Of a DNA stretch of 64,000 nucleotides, positions 35,287 through 44,416 are shown one piece after another. The position numbers and the translations under genes were made by a program. Under the pieces are notes generated by a model that saw only the letters and a program-made list of their open reading frames with translations, did not search any database and had not been told where the DNA came from. Source of the stretch: Sulfuricurvum sp. (GTDB lineage: Bacteria > Campylobacterota > Campylobacteria > Campylobacterales > Sulfurimonadaceae); assembly GCA_030696775.1 (NCBI GenBank), contig JAUYRN010000031.1, positions 124,001 through 188,000 of the forward strand. The letters are read 5' to 3'. Numbering within the stretch: position 1 is the first letter of the stretch; every line of letters begins with the position of its first letter.

Positions 35287-35367
35287 GGTTGTTTCCTTTG
35301 CCTAAGTTTTGATGATAAAACATCTCAAATGCGCTATCATCAAAACTCCCGTGAAGGAAGTTTCTTT

Positions 35368-37659
35368 TTAAAAGAATTTGTAATCTAACGTAATCTGAGC
35401 CGTACGTCCCGTTCCCGGAATCGCAAAACCTCCATTGATATAGACCGCATCATAATAGGTCGTATCCAACAAATTTTTGATATTTAACTGCACCGCATAA
35501 TTTTTTTGAGTGTACGAAATCATCCCGTCATAACGAATATAGCTTGGGGCTGTATTGGGATCAAATGTTGTAGCCGTACCATAGCTATACGCTGCACGTT
35601 CTCCTTTTCCTTCTATTCCTCCGCCTATTTTCCATGCACCCACAAGTTTATAAGTTGTCCAGAGGTTAAAGGTGTAATCCGTAGAGTTTGGCGGGCGTTC
35701 TCCTATGTACACTTTACTTTTTCCATCTGCTACTTCGTCCACTTCCGGATCCATCAGTGCAACACCGGCAAAAACATCCCAGTCTTCAGTGATACGACCC
35801 GCAACTTCGAGCTCGAGACCATCGGTATGACGTTTTTTTGAAAGAATTGGATTAGCCGATGCACTTGCAACGTCAGTATTGCGCTCCCACTCTTTGATCG
35901 TACGATAAATAGCCGTCCGCAAAGAAAGATCACCATCAAGAAGTTCAAATTTAGCACCTAACTCATACGTGATACTTTTTTCAGGATCGTATGCACCAGA
36001 AAAAGAGTACAAGTCTCCCGTCGTATTAAAAGAGTTATTCCACGCTAAATAATAGTGCTGATTTTGGGATGGTTGATACGATAGACCAGCACGGTAACTC
36101 ATCTCATTGTAATGAAGTTCTCCATTTTTGGTCATATTAGCATCCAAATAATCCATACTGAGCCAATCTTTACGAAAACCTCCCATCACTTTCCAGTTAG
36201 GGGCAACTTCGACAATATCCTGTGCGTATACTGCCCAAGTGCGTCCTTTGTATCCGCCGCTGCTATTGCGCTCTTTATTCCCATAGATTGCTTTATAGGC
36301 ATCCGGAAGTGTGGAACCCGATTCAGCTGTAGTCGGCATAGAAGCAGCCCAACGAGTACCGCTTGTTGCATACTGATACCAAATTCCATTACTTGCCAAG
36401 GCACGCTGTCCATTGGATGGTGTCGCCGGCAATCCGCTGGCAGGTCCACTTGCAACTGCAATATTGGGATAATACGATGACAATCCGTCATGACCCCAGC
36501 GAGTTTGTTCTTCATGCAGATATTCACTACCAATGAGCGCTTCATGTTTTAGCCCAAGCGCTTCAAATTTGGTGGTAAAATCATTTTGCCATGTATCCGT
36601 TTTTTCTTTAGCACCGTTACCTTTGGTTGCTCTGGTAATCTCATTATCAGGTCCATTCGTCGTGTTGTATCCACCCGGTGCCGTTGCCCAGTTATCGCGC
36701 AGATAATCAGCATGACGGATCACAGAGCGAAGCTGTGTATCTTTTGAAAATTTATGAATATAACTGGCAGTTGTAATGTTGACGCGGTTATCTTCATAAT
36801 CGTCGGTAAATCCGTAGAACACTTCATTCCCTACATCCGCAGGTCTTTTGGTAGCACTGTCGAACGGCACACCGTAATCGGGAGTGATATGCGTTTTCAT
36901 ATACAAATGCGATAAACTAAACTCGTTATTGGTATTGAGTCCAAACGTAATCGTCGGAGCAATACCTGTGGTTTCGTTGTAGACATCATTACGAGTACTT
37001 CCCGCATCCATTTTCAGTGCATTGAGACGAAATGCAGTTGTATCATTTATCATTACATTCACATCCGAAGAGGCTCGTTTATAATCATTTGTCCCCACAG
37101 TGACGGATACTTTTCCAAAATCTTCAGCTTCTGCATCCTTGCTCACTTGATTGATAACACCACCTGCTTGACCACGACCAAACAGCATTGCAGCCCCTCC
37201 GCGCAGAACATCGACTTGCTCAAGATTAAACGTATCACGATTGTATTGAGAAACATCGCGGATACCGTCAAGATACAAATCCCCGAACGTATAAAAACCG
37301 CGAAGATTCATATTATCTCCGATACGTCCACCCTCTGCAGCATTAAACGTCAATCCCGAAACATTACTCAATGCCTCTTTGAGCGTAAACTCCGATTTGT
37401 CGTGAAGCAACTCTTTCGTTACTACCGTAATCGCCTGAGGTACATCATGCGCCAACTGTCCAGTCTTCGCAGTTTTGGAAACTCCCGGTTGATATCGAGG
37501 TAATTCGATCGTTATAGTTTCTTGAATATCGATTGATTTCAATGTAGCATTGGTCTCATTTGTAATCGAATCCGCCAGCAAAGAGCTCGCAGTAATACTA
37601 AGCAACATAGCTCCAACAGGAAGAACTTGTGAATTAAAAAAACGGGTATGATAGGCCAT
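35368..37659 (-). CDS. TonB-dependent siderophore receptor
   Basis: 763 residues from MAYHTRFFNS; AAGGAG sits five bases before this ATG, so the GTG six bases earlier is not used. Signal peptide, a possible TonB box (ETITIELP, about 50), plug domain (about 70-190: KELLHDKSEFTLKEALSNVSG, LYLDGIRDVSQYNRD, GGAAMLFGRGQAGGVIN) and a 22-strand barrel ending in DYKFF. The plug resembles FhuA/FpvA-type ferric siderophore receptors. The actual siderophore is unknown. Confidence 0.92.
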   Translation of the reverse strand: MAYHTRFFNSQVLPVGAMLLSITASSLLADSITNETNATLKSIDIQETITIELPRYQPGVSKTAKTGQLAHDVPQAITVVTKELLHDKSEFTLKEALSNVSGLTFNAAEGGRIGDNMNLRGFYTFGDLYLDGIRDVSQYNRDTFNLEQVDVLRGGAAMLFGRGQAGGVINQVSKDAEAEDFGKVSVTVGTNDYKRASSDVNVMINDTTAFRLNALKMDAGSTRNDVYNETTGIAPTITFGLNTNNEFSLSHLYMKTHITPDYGVPFDSATKRPADVGNEVFYGFTDDYEDNRVNITTASYIHKFSKDTQLRSVIRHADYLRDNWATAPGGYNTTNGPDNEITRATKGNGAKEKTDTWQNDFTTKFEALGLKHEALIGSEYLHEEQTRWGHDGLSSYYPNIAVASGPASGLPATPSNGQRALASNGIWYQYATSGTRWAASMPTTAESGSTLPDAYKAIYGNKERNSSGGYKGRTWAVYAQDIVEVAPNWKVMGGFRKDWLSMDYLDANMTKNGELHYNEMSYRAGLSYQPSQNQHYYLAWNNSFNTTGDLYSFSGAYDPEKSITYELGAKFELLDGDLSLRTAIYRTIKEWERNTDVASASANPILSKKRHTDGLELEVAGRITEDWDVFAGVALMDPEVDEVADGKSKVYIGERPPNSTDYTFNLWTTYKLVGAWKIGGGIEGKGERAAYSYGTATTFDPNTAPSYIRYDGMISYTQKNYAVQLNIKNLLDTTYYDAVYINGGFAIPGTGRTAQITLDYKFF

Positions 37660-37681
37660 TGGCACTCCTTAAGTTTTGGAA

Positions 37682-37718
37682 GTGGCTGGCTAATGGCGTG
37701 AAGCGGTGGCTGGCTAAT
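37682..37718. repeat. 13-bp direct repeat GTGGCTGGCTAAT
   Basis: Two perfect copies at 37682-37694 and 37706-37718, 24 bases apart, in the leader of the receptor gene between its Fur-like box and its RBS. Confidence 0.7.
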
Positions 37719-37744
37719 TTTATTTACACTATTAAATATCACAT

Positions 37745-37760
37745 AATGATACGGATCATT
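37745..37760. promoter_or_regulatory. Fur-like box before the siderophore receptor
   Basis: AATGAT-ACGG-ATCATT palindrome within ATAATGATACGGATCATTAT; overlaps the hemP stop codon. Expected to repress the receptor when iron is plentiful. Confidence 0.65.
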
Positions 37761-37911
37761 ATTTAGTTAAGATAAGTTTATTGCTTTTGGTAATGCGCAG
37801 TACATAGACTTCATCTGCATGGATGATACGAATAAAAGTGCACTCTTTGAGCAATAATTTACTTTCAATGGTACGTTCGGAACAATTCTCAACTGTGGGT
37901 AGATTTAACAT
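37759..37911 (-). CDS. hemP: Hemin uptake protein HemP
   Basis: 50 residues. The C-terminal pattern IIHADEVYVLRITKSNKLILTK (shown here as IIHADEVYVL and RITKSNKLILTK) matches HemP, whose family ends in H-x-(G/E)-x-x-Y-x-L-R-x-T-x-x-x-K-L-I-L-T-K; ESKLLLKECTFIRI precedes it. Usually Fur-controlled and next to TonB receptors, as here. Its ATG overlaps the stop of a leader ORF (ATGTTAA), so translation is probably coupled. Confidence 0.8.
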   Translation of the reverse strand: MLNLPTVENCSERTIESKLLLKECTFIRIIHADEVYVLRITKSNKLILTK

Positions 37912-37979
37912 GCACGACCCGATCGTATTAAACGATTCGTTTTCTCAATAGAGACAGTTGAAGTAGATTTAGTTTCCAT
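37905..37979 (-). CDS. 24-residue leader ORF overlapping hemP
   Basis: Starts METKSTSTVS and ends SGRAC; a strong AAGGAG lies six bases before the ATG, while hemP itself has no clear RBS. The stop TAA overlaps the hemP ATG. It may couple or regulate hemP translation, or be a frame-shifted old N-terminus of hemP. Confidence 0.5.
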   Translation of the reverse strand: METKSTSTVSIEKTNRLIRSGRAC

Positions 37980-37991
37980 GAAAACTCCTTA

Positions 37992-38006
37992 TTGATAATT
38001 ATTCGC
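37992..38006. promoter_or_regulatory. Fur-like half-box upstream of hemP
   Basis: TTGATAATTATTCGC holds one good Fur half (TGATAAT) and a weaker second half, 13 bases before the leader ORF. Confidence 0.45.
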
Positions 38007-38039
38007 AAATTATGCCGACTTAAAATTCATTTGTCAATA

Positions 38040-38056
38040 GTGATAAGCATTATTAT
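38040..38056. promoter_or_regulatory. Fur-like box between hemP and mntP
   Basis: GTGATAAGCATTATTAT resembles TGATAAT-n-ATTATCA. Lies between two divergent genes and could serve both. Confidence 0.45.
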
Positions 38057-38132
38057 TTAGATCTACCTCTGTAAAGTTCCTCATCCAAGTACTCTCACGC
38101 TATACTTCCACTACTTTTTTACAGGATATTTT

Positions 38133-38687
38133 ATGGAAATGATTCTAATACTCGCGGTCGCACTCGCAATGGATTCTGTCGCCGTCTCAATCGCGATGGG
38201 CTCAAAACACAAAAAGCTTCTTTTACCTAAAATTTTATTCATTGCAATGGTTTTTGGATTTTTTCAAGGAATCATGCCCTTGGCAGGTTACTTCATCGGG
38301 ATTAGCTTCTCCTCGTATGTACAGGCGTATGATCACTGGATCGCATTTATCCTTCTCGTAGGACTTGGAGGGAAAATGCTGTATGAAGCGTATAAAAATG
38401 AGTTTGATGAAGAAGTGTCCGATCTCTCAAACAAAACACTCGTCACCCTAGCCATTGCAACCAGTATCGATGCAATGGCGGTCGGTGTTACCTTTGCTTT
38501 TTTACAAACCGATATCTATACTGCGTCAGGTATTATTGCTGTAGTAACATTTATACTGTGCTTAGGTGCTGTGTATATTGGAAAAAAACTGGGATCAATT
38601 TTGGAAAGCAAAGCAGAGATGCTAGGGGGGATCATTCTTATCGGTTTAGGATGTAAAATTTTGCTTGAACACACGGGATGGCTTTAA
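38133..38687 (+). CDS. mntP: Manganese efflux pump MntP
   Basis: 184 residues, six transmembrane helices. Both conserved acidic motifs are present: LAMDSVAVSIAMG in helix 1 and IATSIDAMAVGVTFA in helix 4. Exports Mn2+. A TATACT -10 at 38101-38106 and RBS ACAGGATATTTT precede it. Divergence from iron-uptake genes across Fur-like boxes suggests joint Fe/Mn balance (inference). Confidence 0.93.
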   Translation: MEMILILAVALAMDSVAVSIAMGSKHKKLLLPKILFIAMVFGFFQGIMPLAGYFIGISFSSYVQAYDHWIAFILLVGLGGKMLYEAYKNEFDEEVSDLSNKTLVTLAIATSIDAMAVGVTFAFLQTDIYTASGIIAVVTFILCLGAVYIGKKLGSILESKAEMLGGIILIGLGCKILLEHTGWL

Positions 38688-38689
38688 TC

Positions 38690-39052
38690 TTACCATCCAT
38701 CTGTAGCATGATTATCATGTTTTGATTTTTTGTACCGTGCAGCATTGACTCGTTTTTCAAGCTGATTTTGAGCGTAAAAAAGATCTTCTTTGATCGTTTT
38801 TATCTCTTCATCACTGTGCCGAAAATTTAAAATCTTTTGCCCCAGTCCCTCAAGCTCCATGTACTCATCTTTGTAGAGTTTAACGGCTTCATTCTTCTCT
38901 AAAAAACGAAAATTCATATCTACTTTTTGATCATACTGTTCTTTTGTCGGATTGTCACTTTTTGCCAAAAACGATAATATTCCATTCACAAAACGACCAA
39001 GCAGTCGAATGTAGCGGAGTCGTTTTGCATTTTCTTCTTTTGGTGCGCCCAT
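38690..39052 (-). CDS. Hypothetical charged protein
   Basis: 120 residues, no signal peptide or clear membrane span, mostly helical and highly charged (YDQKVDMNFRFLEKNEAV; EEIKTIKEDLFYAQ) with heptad-like patterns at about 60-110. No family recognised. Convergent with mntP, two bases apart. Confidence 0.6.
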   Translation of the reverse strand: MGAPKEENAKRLRYIRLLGRFVNGILSFLAKSDNPTKEQYDQKVDMNFRFLEKNEAVKLYKDEYMELEGLGQKILNFRHSDEEIKTIKEDLFYAQNQLEKRVNAARYKKSKHDNHATDGW

Positions 39053-39113
39053 AGTTCCTCAGTTAACCTTCATTGGTTACAATTATATCTATTATTGACT
39101 AAAAGGTTTTTCG

Positions 39114-39515
39114 ATGAACAAATGGCTACTCTCACTACTTTTGGCAACCACTGCCTTGATGGCGGATTATACCGCACAACCTATTGATCAGAAGCTTCTT
39201 GATTCTAAAATTAAAATTATTGATATTCGTACTCCCAGTGAATGGAAAACGACAGGACTTGTCAAAGGCTCTATTCCCATTATGTTTTTCGACGAAAACG
39301 GAAATTATAATTTAGAAGCTTTTTTGGGTGAATTGAATAAAAAAATACCGCAAGGGGAGCGTTTTGCCATCATCTGCAACAGCGGAAGCCGATCCAAAAT
39401 GTTGGGAACCCATTTGGGACAAAAAATGGGCTACAAGGTCATTGACCTTCAAGGTGGGATTCAATACGCAATTTCGAAAAAAATGCCTATTGAGACCTAT
39501 AAACCTAAGCCTTAA
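39114..39515 (+). CDS. Exported single-domain rhodanese
   Basis: 133 residues: signal peptide MNKWLLSLLLATTALMA, rhodanese fold with IIDIRTPSEWKTTG and active-site loop AIICNSGSRSKM. Periplasmic sulfur carrier or sulfurtransferase. RBS AAAAGGTTTTTCG. The stop is directly followed by a short membrane ORF. Confidence 0.9.
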   Translation: MNKWLLSLLLATTALMADYTAQPIDQKLLDSKIKIIDIRTPSEWKTTGLVKGSIPIMFFDENGNYNLEAFLGELNKKIPQGERFAIICNSGSRSKMLGTHLGQKMGYKVIDLQGGIQYAISKKMPIETYKPKP

Positions 39516-39623
39516 ATGGTTCGTTTTCTCATTTTTTTCGTTACACCTGTAATCGCTACTATTTTAGTCATTGCCCTCATCGCCGGACTTATTGGCGGAG
39601 GTCTCTATTTACTTTTATCCTAA
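39516..39623 (+). CDS. 35-residue membrane peptide
   Basis: Frame begins ATGGTTCG directly after the rhodanese TAA. One long hydrophobic span (residues 4-34, VIATILVIALIAGLIGGG). No separate RBS, so coupling to the rhodanese would be needed. Its end overlaps the 39615-39929 gene on the other strand. Confidence 0.45.
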   Translation: MVRFLIFFVTPVIATILVIALIAGLIGGGLYLLLS

Positions 39624-39929
39624 AAACTCCAACAATTCAATGTACTCTTTTTCGATGACACTGAGACTTTCAAGCATCTTTATTTCGCCAATCTCTGCAT
39701 TTTCAGTCAAAAATTCTCGTCGCCATTGAATATTATCTTGCAACTCTTTGAGCCCAGTCGTTAAATATTCAACCATTTGCTCGATCTCTGCACCTCGAAG
39801 CAACCCTTCCGTATCTGCCTTATAAAACAATAGAGGGAAATCTCCCATCTCACCTGAGAAACGAAAATCTTCAGCAATATTGTGAATGATCGCTTTAATC
39901 CGCTCACCCTTAATGATCCGTTTAGACAT
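39615..39929 (-). CDS. Hypothetical protein
   Basis: 104 residues, soluble, acidic and mostly helical (GAEIEQMVEYLTTGLKEL; EIKMLESLSVIEKEYIELLEF). RBS of the form GAGGAGAAAA precedes the ATG. No family recognised. Confidence 0.65.
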   Translation of the reverse strand: MSKRIIKGERIKAIIHNIAEDFRFSGEMGDFPLLFYKADTEGLLRGAEIEQMVEYLTTGLKELQDNIQWRREFLTENAEIGEIKMLESLSVIEKEYIELLEFLG

Positions 39930-40026
39930 CTTTTTCTCCTCGATTTTTGTGTTCTTATTCTAGTCTTTTTTGGTATAGGAGTTGCTTAGAATAAACATCT
40001 ATGCCCCAAAAGGTGCACTCTAATTT

Positions 40027-41235
40027 ATGGAATCATTTCAGCTCAAAACCAAACTTTTATATTTACTTCTCAGTGTCGCAGTAGGCCTTGTGGTTGTTGG
40101 TTTTGTTGGTTATTTCAATCTTCTTACCATGAAAAAAAATGTTGACACACTCTATTTTGGCTCACTTATTCCACTTGGCGAATTGAGCTCCATCACGTCT
40201 GCTTACCACCATGATCTTGAAGCCGGCGTCTACCGATGGAAAGCAGGAGTTGTCAACGATGAGGATTTAGCACAGAATATCACCTTAGGACTTGAACATG
40301 TCGATCAAATGTGGTCGAGCTATTTGTCTCATCATAAGCGCCCAGAAGAACTTCCCTACATTCATTATACAGAAGAACAAATCGACAGTATGAAACGTTA
40401 TTTCGAGGAAATACGTTCTCTTGCGCTCAACCATACCTCCAGATCTGCTATTTCAGTGATCACTCTTGCTGATAACACTTCTTCCATTCACAATACTGTT
40501 TCTCAGCTTATTGCGTATGAAACTGCTGCTGCCACCTACGAGCGCTCCATTCTTCTTGCACATCATCAAAATTCTTTGATGCAGCTTGCCGTGATGTTAG
40601 GAGTTATTTTACTGGGGGTAATGACTTTTGCATGGCGTATTTTTATGCAGATAGAACAACAACAGCAACAACTTCTCGAATCATCCGAAGCACTTAAACA
40701 TCTAAATGTAAAACTTGAGCAAGCATCCTATACCGATACCCTCACAGGCATTTTCAACCGGCGCTATTTCAATCTGGTATACGAGCGCGAATTCAAACGA
40801 GCATTACGCGCCAATAAATCAATCACGTTTATGATGATTGATATCGATTTTTTCAAACAATACAACGATACCTATGGTCATTTACAAGGAGATGTCGCAT
40901 TGCAAAACGTTGCTCATATCTTAAAATCATCCCTGTTAAGACCAGGGGATTTTGTCTTCCGTTTAGGAGGGGAAGAGTTTGGGATCATCCTCACCGAAAC
41001 CGATTGTCCTAACGCTCGAAAAATGGGAGAAAAATTAAGATTTAATGTAGAATCTCTCAATATGGAGCATAAAGGGAATAAAAAAACTGGTCTTCTCACC
41101 ATCTCAGCAGGTGCAATTTGTATTGTGCCTACGGAATCAATGAACAACGAATCTCTTTTACACAGTGCCGACACCAACCTCTATGCGGCTAAAGAGAGAG
41201 GACGTAATATGGTTGTTTTTACCAATTCGTTATGA
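40027..41235 (+). CDS. Membrane-bound diguanylate cyclase (GGDEF)
   Basis: 402 residues: transmembrane helix about 10-32, helical periplasmic sensor of about 150 residues, second helix about 186-205, coiled coil, then GGDEF domain (about 235-400). Active site is RLGGEEF, and an intact inhibitory site RPGD lies five residues before it, so product inhibition by c-di-GMP is expected. The signal is unknown. Confidence 0.92.
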   Translation: MESFQLKTKLLYLLLSVAVGLVVVGFVGYFNLLTMKKNVDTLYFGSLIPLGELSSITSAYHHDLEAGVYRWKAGVVNDEDLAQNITLGLEHVDQMWSSYLSHHKRPEELPYIHYTEEQIDSMKRYFEEIRSLALNHTSRSAISVITLADNTSSIHNTVSQLIAYETAAATYERSILLAHHQNSLMQLAVMLGVILLGVMTFAWRIFMQIEQQQQQLLESSEALKHLNVKLEQASYTDTLTGIFNRRYFNLVYEREFKRALRANKSITFMMIDIDFFKQYNDTYGHLQGDVALQNVAHILKSSLLRPGDFVFRLGGEEFGIILTETDCPNARKMGEKLRFNVESLNMEHKGNKKTGLLTISAGAICIVPTESMNNESLLHSADTNLYAAKERGRNMVVFTNSL

Positions 41236-41571
41236 TTTCGGAGTTTTAAACCTAAACCCTAACTTCTCCAACTGATCACGCACTTTTTGGGAAATATCTC
41301 CTTGAAACTCCATCCATCCTTCTTTATAAGCACCCCCGCAAGCGAGAGATTTTTTCAAGATAGAAAGAGTTTTTTGGCTTTCTACATCACTCAGACTAAA
41401 GGGTCCAACAAGTGTCACAGCCTTCCCTTTACGCTTCTCTTTTTGAAAGACTAATCTATGCGTTGAGGGCTCTAACAAAATGATTGAAAGAGACTTTTTT
41501 TCCTCTTCTACCTTCCATCCATCATCCCAAGATGCACCAATATCAAAGGATAATTTTTCACCCCTTGACAT
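41230..41571 (-). CDS. SUI1/YciH-family translation factor
   Basis: 113 residues. C-terminal SUI1 pattern: RKGKAVTLVGPF, LKKSLACGGAYKEGWMEFQGD, VRDQLEKLGF, equivalent to the eIF1-like YciH. Likely affects initiation fidelity. Last gene of the ABC-F operon; overlaps DUF1653 by 14 bases. Confidence 0.85.
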   Translation of the reverse strand: MSRGEKLSFDIGASWDDGWKVEEEKKSLSIILLEPSTHRLVFQKEKRKGKAVTLVGPFSLSDVESQKTLSILKKSLACGGAYKEGWMEFQGDISQKVRDQLEKLGFRFKTPKS

Positions 41572-41773
41572 TGGAACCTCCTATATAAACAAAACGTTTA
41601 GTTCCGTCTTCTAGCACTCCATCAAACATCTTAAGAGGTCGTATCCACAATCCTCGTTCACCATACAGCGCTCGATAAATAACGAGCAGTTCTTCGGTTT
41701 CAGAGTGCTTCGCAACACCCATCACCTCATACTCATTCCCCTTGTAGTGGAGATATTTCCCATTTTTAAGCAC
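41558..41773 (-). CDS. DUF1653 protein
   Basis: 71 residues with the family pattern GKYLHYKGNEYEVMGVAKHSET, LVIYRALYG and WIRPLKMFDG (here quoted in parts). A small beta-rich protein of unknown function. Overlaps its neighbours on both sides. Confidence 0.85.
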   Translation of the reverse strand: MLKNGKYLHYKGNEYEVMGVAKHSETEELLVIYRALYGERGLWIRPLKMFDGVLEDGTKRFVYIGGSNVKG

Positions 41774-42599
41774 GAGTTACCTTTTGTACCAATGCGCTCA
41801 CACCTTCAGTTTTCAACTTACCGCTATTCGCCATCATCAGAATCGGATTCATACAATAAAGATTGTTATCGTAAACGACAACCGTAATCTCATCTCCTTC
41901 TTGAAGGAAATTGGTTTCACCGAAATGGGTATAGCGCGTCGCACCGATACTTATGATTGCTTGCTTTGGAAAGTCCGCTTCTTTTAGATACTCGCTGATA
42001 GGCTCTAATGGGCCTGTATCTTTTTGGGTATTGATTTGGTTGCTCATCCACTCAATGAGCTTATCGTAAAAATAGCTGTAGCCCGTGAGCTCAACATCTT
42101 CTCCATAACGCATCAGCATACCGTCACGTCGTAAAAACGAAGCAATCCGATAGCTATCCATCACACCACCCCGCCCAAAATAATCAATAGGGATAAGTGT
42201 CTCTGATAGTCCCTTAGAACATTCTCCCCAATTTTTTTTGTGGCTAATTTTAGGAGCTCCTTCAATGCGTAGAGAACAATCATTATAGGCACCGAAAAAT
42301 TTTGGGGTAATTGTAGTAATGTTGCCGAGTATATCGTAGGTAAGATCACAAATCAATGCCACTTCCGGCTCAATTTGGACATTGCATGGATTGGTTGGAA
42401 GAATGATCGTGTCACAGCTGAGAGGATACGTCCCTAAAAAATCGCTACGGTCGGGGATATAAAAAGGGAACATCCCTTTAGGACCGTTTGGATCATCGGT
42501 GATGACATCTTTGAAATCATCACTCTCACCAGCTTGCTCTAAGTGAAGGGCAAAATTCCCCGCCACACCTAGTCCAATAAAGTTCTTATAATTCGCCAC
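41766..42599 (-). CDS. DUF5718-type protein
   Basis: 277 residues starting at GTG 42599 (VANYKNFIGLGVAGNFA), within the last codons of the ABC-F gene. I reject the longer frame because it lies inside ABC-F coding sequence with no RBS. Contains PFYIPDRSDFLGTYPLS and EPEVALICDLTYD. Some resemblance to fumarylacetoacetate-hydrolase-like folds (EPEVAL) is a guess. Confidence 0.7.
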   Translation of the reverse strand: MANYKNFIGLGVAGNFALHLEQAGESDDFKDVITDDPNGPKGMFPFYIPDRSDFLGTYPLSCDTIILPTNPCNVQIEPEVALICDLTYDILGNITTITPKFFGAYNDCSLRIEGAPKISHKKNWGECSKGLSETLIPIDYFGRGGVMDSYRIASFLRRDGMLMRYGEDVELTGYSYFYDKLIEWMSNQINTQKDTGPLEPISEYLKEADFPKQAIISIGATRYTHFGETNFLQEGDEITVVVYDNNLYCMNPILMMANSGKLKTEGVSALVQKVTRA

Positions 42600-44190
42600 T
42601 TGCTTTTGCCTCAGCAAACTCTTCGTACGAACCTTTAAAGTCGGTATAGGTTCCATCAAGGTGTAATTCAATAATACGGTCAGCAAATGCATCGAGAAGC
42701 TCACGGTCATGGCTCACACAAATAACATTGCCTTCAAAGTCGAGCAATGCTTCACCCAATGCAATAATCGCTTCAAGGTCAAGGTGATTGGTAGGCTCAT
42801 CGAGTACAATGAAATTCCCACCCTCAAGCATCATTTTAGAGAGCATCATACGATGTTTTTCTCCCCCTGAAATCTTCTCAACGCTTTTTTCTTGCTGTTC
42901 GCCGTTAAAAAGCATACGTCCTAAACAGTTACGAATTTCAGAGATTTCACGTTTTGGATCAAATCCACGAAGCCAGTCGTACAGTGTACCGTCACCTTTG
43001 ATCTTATCGGTCGTATCTTGGGGGAAATAGCTATTTTCAATCGTCGCGCCCCATGTGACACTTCCGCTCGTTGGTTTAATTTCTTCCATAAGAATTTTAC
43101 ATAAGGTCGATTTACCTGCACCATTAGCACCGATAATCGCAATTTTTTCACCCGGGGATACCAGAATATCAATATTATGCAAAACGTTCAAATCGCCATA
43201 ACTGTGAGAAATATTCGCCACACGCAACGCTTCGTCCCCCATAGGACGCTTCGCCTTAAAGACGATGCTTGGATCACGACGGCTTGATGGCTTGATGTCT
43301 TCAATGCTCATTTTATCAAGCTTCTTTTGACGAGAAGTTGCTTGTTTGGCTTTCGATGCATTCGCAGAGAAACGGCGAACAAAGGCTTCAAGTTGATCTT
43401 TTTCTTTAACTTGCTTATCGCGATCCAATTGCATTTGATTCGCCATAACAGTAGACGCTAAATACCAATCGTCATACGTTCCTGTGAATTCACGGATTTT
43501 TTGGAAATCGACATCGAGGATATTGGTCACAACGGCATTGATAAAGTGACGGTCATGGGAGACAATAACCAAGGTCCCTGCATGGCGCTGAAGTTCACGC
43601 TCCAACCATCCGATTGTCTCGATATCCAAGTTATTCGTCGGCTCATCGAGGAACAAAACGTCCGGTTTTGGATACAGCACTTGCGCTAGCAAAACTTTGA
43701 ATTTTTCGGATGAAGGAAGTGTTGACATAAGTTCTTGGTGAAATTCAGCACTGATTCCCACGGTTTCCAAAATTTTTGCAATTTGGACATCGTATTCGTA
43801 AGTCGGATCTTCTTCAACAGAAATCATTTCAAGCTCTGCAAGACGATCATTGGTTTTATCGTCCTCAAAATCACCGGTAGTGTAAAGAATTTCTTTCTCT
43901 TTGATCGCATCATAAAGACGTTTATTTCCAAATAAAACGGTATCAGCGATGGTAAAATCTTCATAAGCAAACTGATTTTGTCCCAAAATACCCACTTTTA
44001 GTCCCGGCTCAATAGAGATATCACCCTCGTAGTCTTTAATCTTACCGCTAAGAATATTCAAAAATGTTGTTTTTCCTGCACCATTGGCTCCGATGAGACC
44101 GTAACGCTTATTGCGGTCAAGCTTAAGGTTAATACCCTCAAATAAAACTCGACTTCCAAAACGCATTGCTAATTTTGTGACTTGTACCAT
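42586..44190 (-). CDS. ABC-F ATPase (YbiT/EttA-like ribosome factor)
   Basis: 534 residues with two ABC domains: Walker A GANGAGKTT and GANGAGKST, signatures LPSSEKFKV (degenerate) and ISGGEKHRM, Walker B VLFLDEPTNNLD and IVLDEPTNHLD. A charged linker of about 80 residues (QATSRQKKLDKMS) joins them. No membrane parts, so it acts on ribosomes. First of a four-gene operon with SUI1-like factor, which fits a translation role. Confidence 0.93.
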   Translation of the reverse strand: MVQVTKLAMRFGSRVLFEGINLKLDRNKRYGLIGANGAGKTTFLNILSGKIKDYEGDISIEPGLKVGILGQNQFAYEDFTIADTVLFGNKRLYDAIKEKEILYTTGDFEDDKTNDRLAELEMISVEEDPTYEYDVQIAKILETVGISAEFHQELMSTLPSSEKFKVLLAQVLYPKPDVLFLDEPTNNLDIETIGWLERELQRHAGTLVIVSHDRHFINAVVTNILDVDFQKIREFTGTYDDWYLASTVMANQMQLDRDKQVKEKDQLEAFVRRFSANASKAKQATSRQKKLDKMSIEDIKPSSRRDPSIVFKAKRPMGDEALRVANISHSYGDLNVLHNIDILVSPGEKIAIIGANGAGKSTLCKILMEEIKPTSGSVTWGATIENSYFPQDTTDKIKGDGTLYDWLRGFDPKREISEIRNCLGRMLFNGEQQEKSVEKISGGEKHRMMLSKMMLEGGNFIVLDEPTNHLDLEAIIALGEALLDFEGNVICVSHDRELLDAFADRIIELHLDGTYTDFKGSYEEFAEAKASGEL

Positions 44191-44416
44191 GTATTGGACT
44201 CTCTTTTAATCATTGTTTAATATCGCGATTATATCCAAGAGGAAATTAGAGGATGCTTTTATTATTGATATAAGCTATTTGAATCATCATTAAGTATTAT
44301 TCTTTGTGACTTTACGCTTCACTCACCTTTTTTAACATTAGCCTAAGATTCGAGCAGATAAAATAAGTCCTAAGGATTATGCTGGTTATAGTTCGATTTT
44401 TCTCACGGAGCACAAT

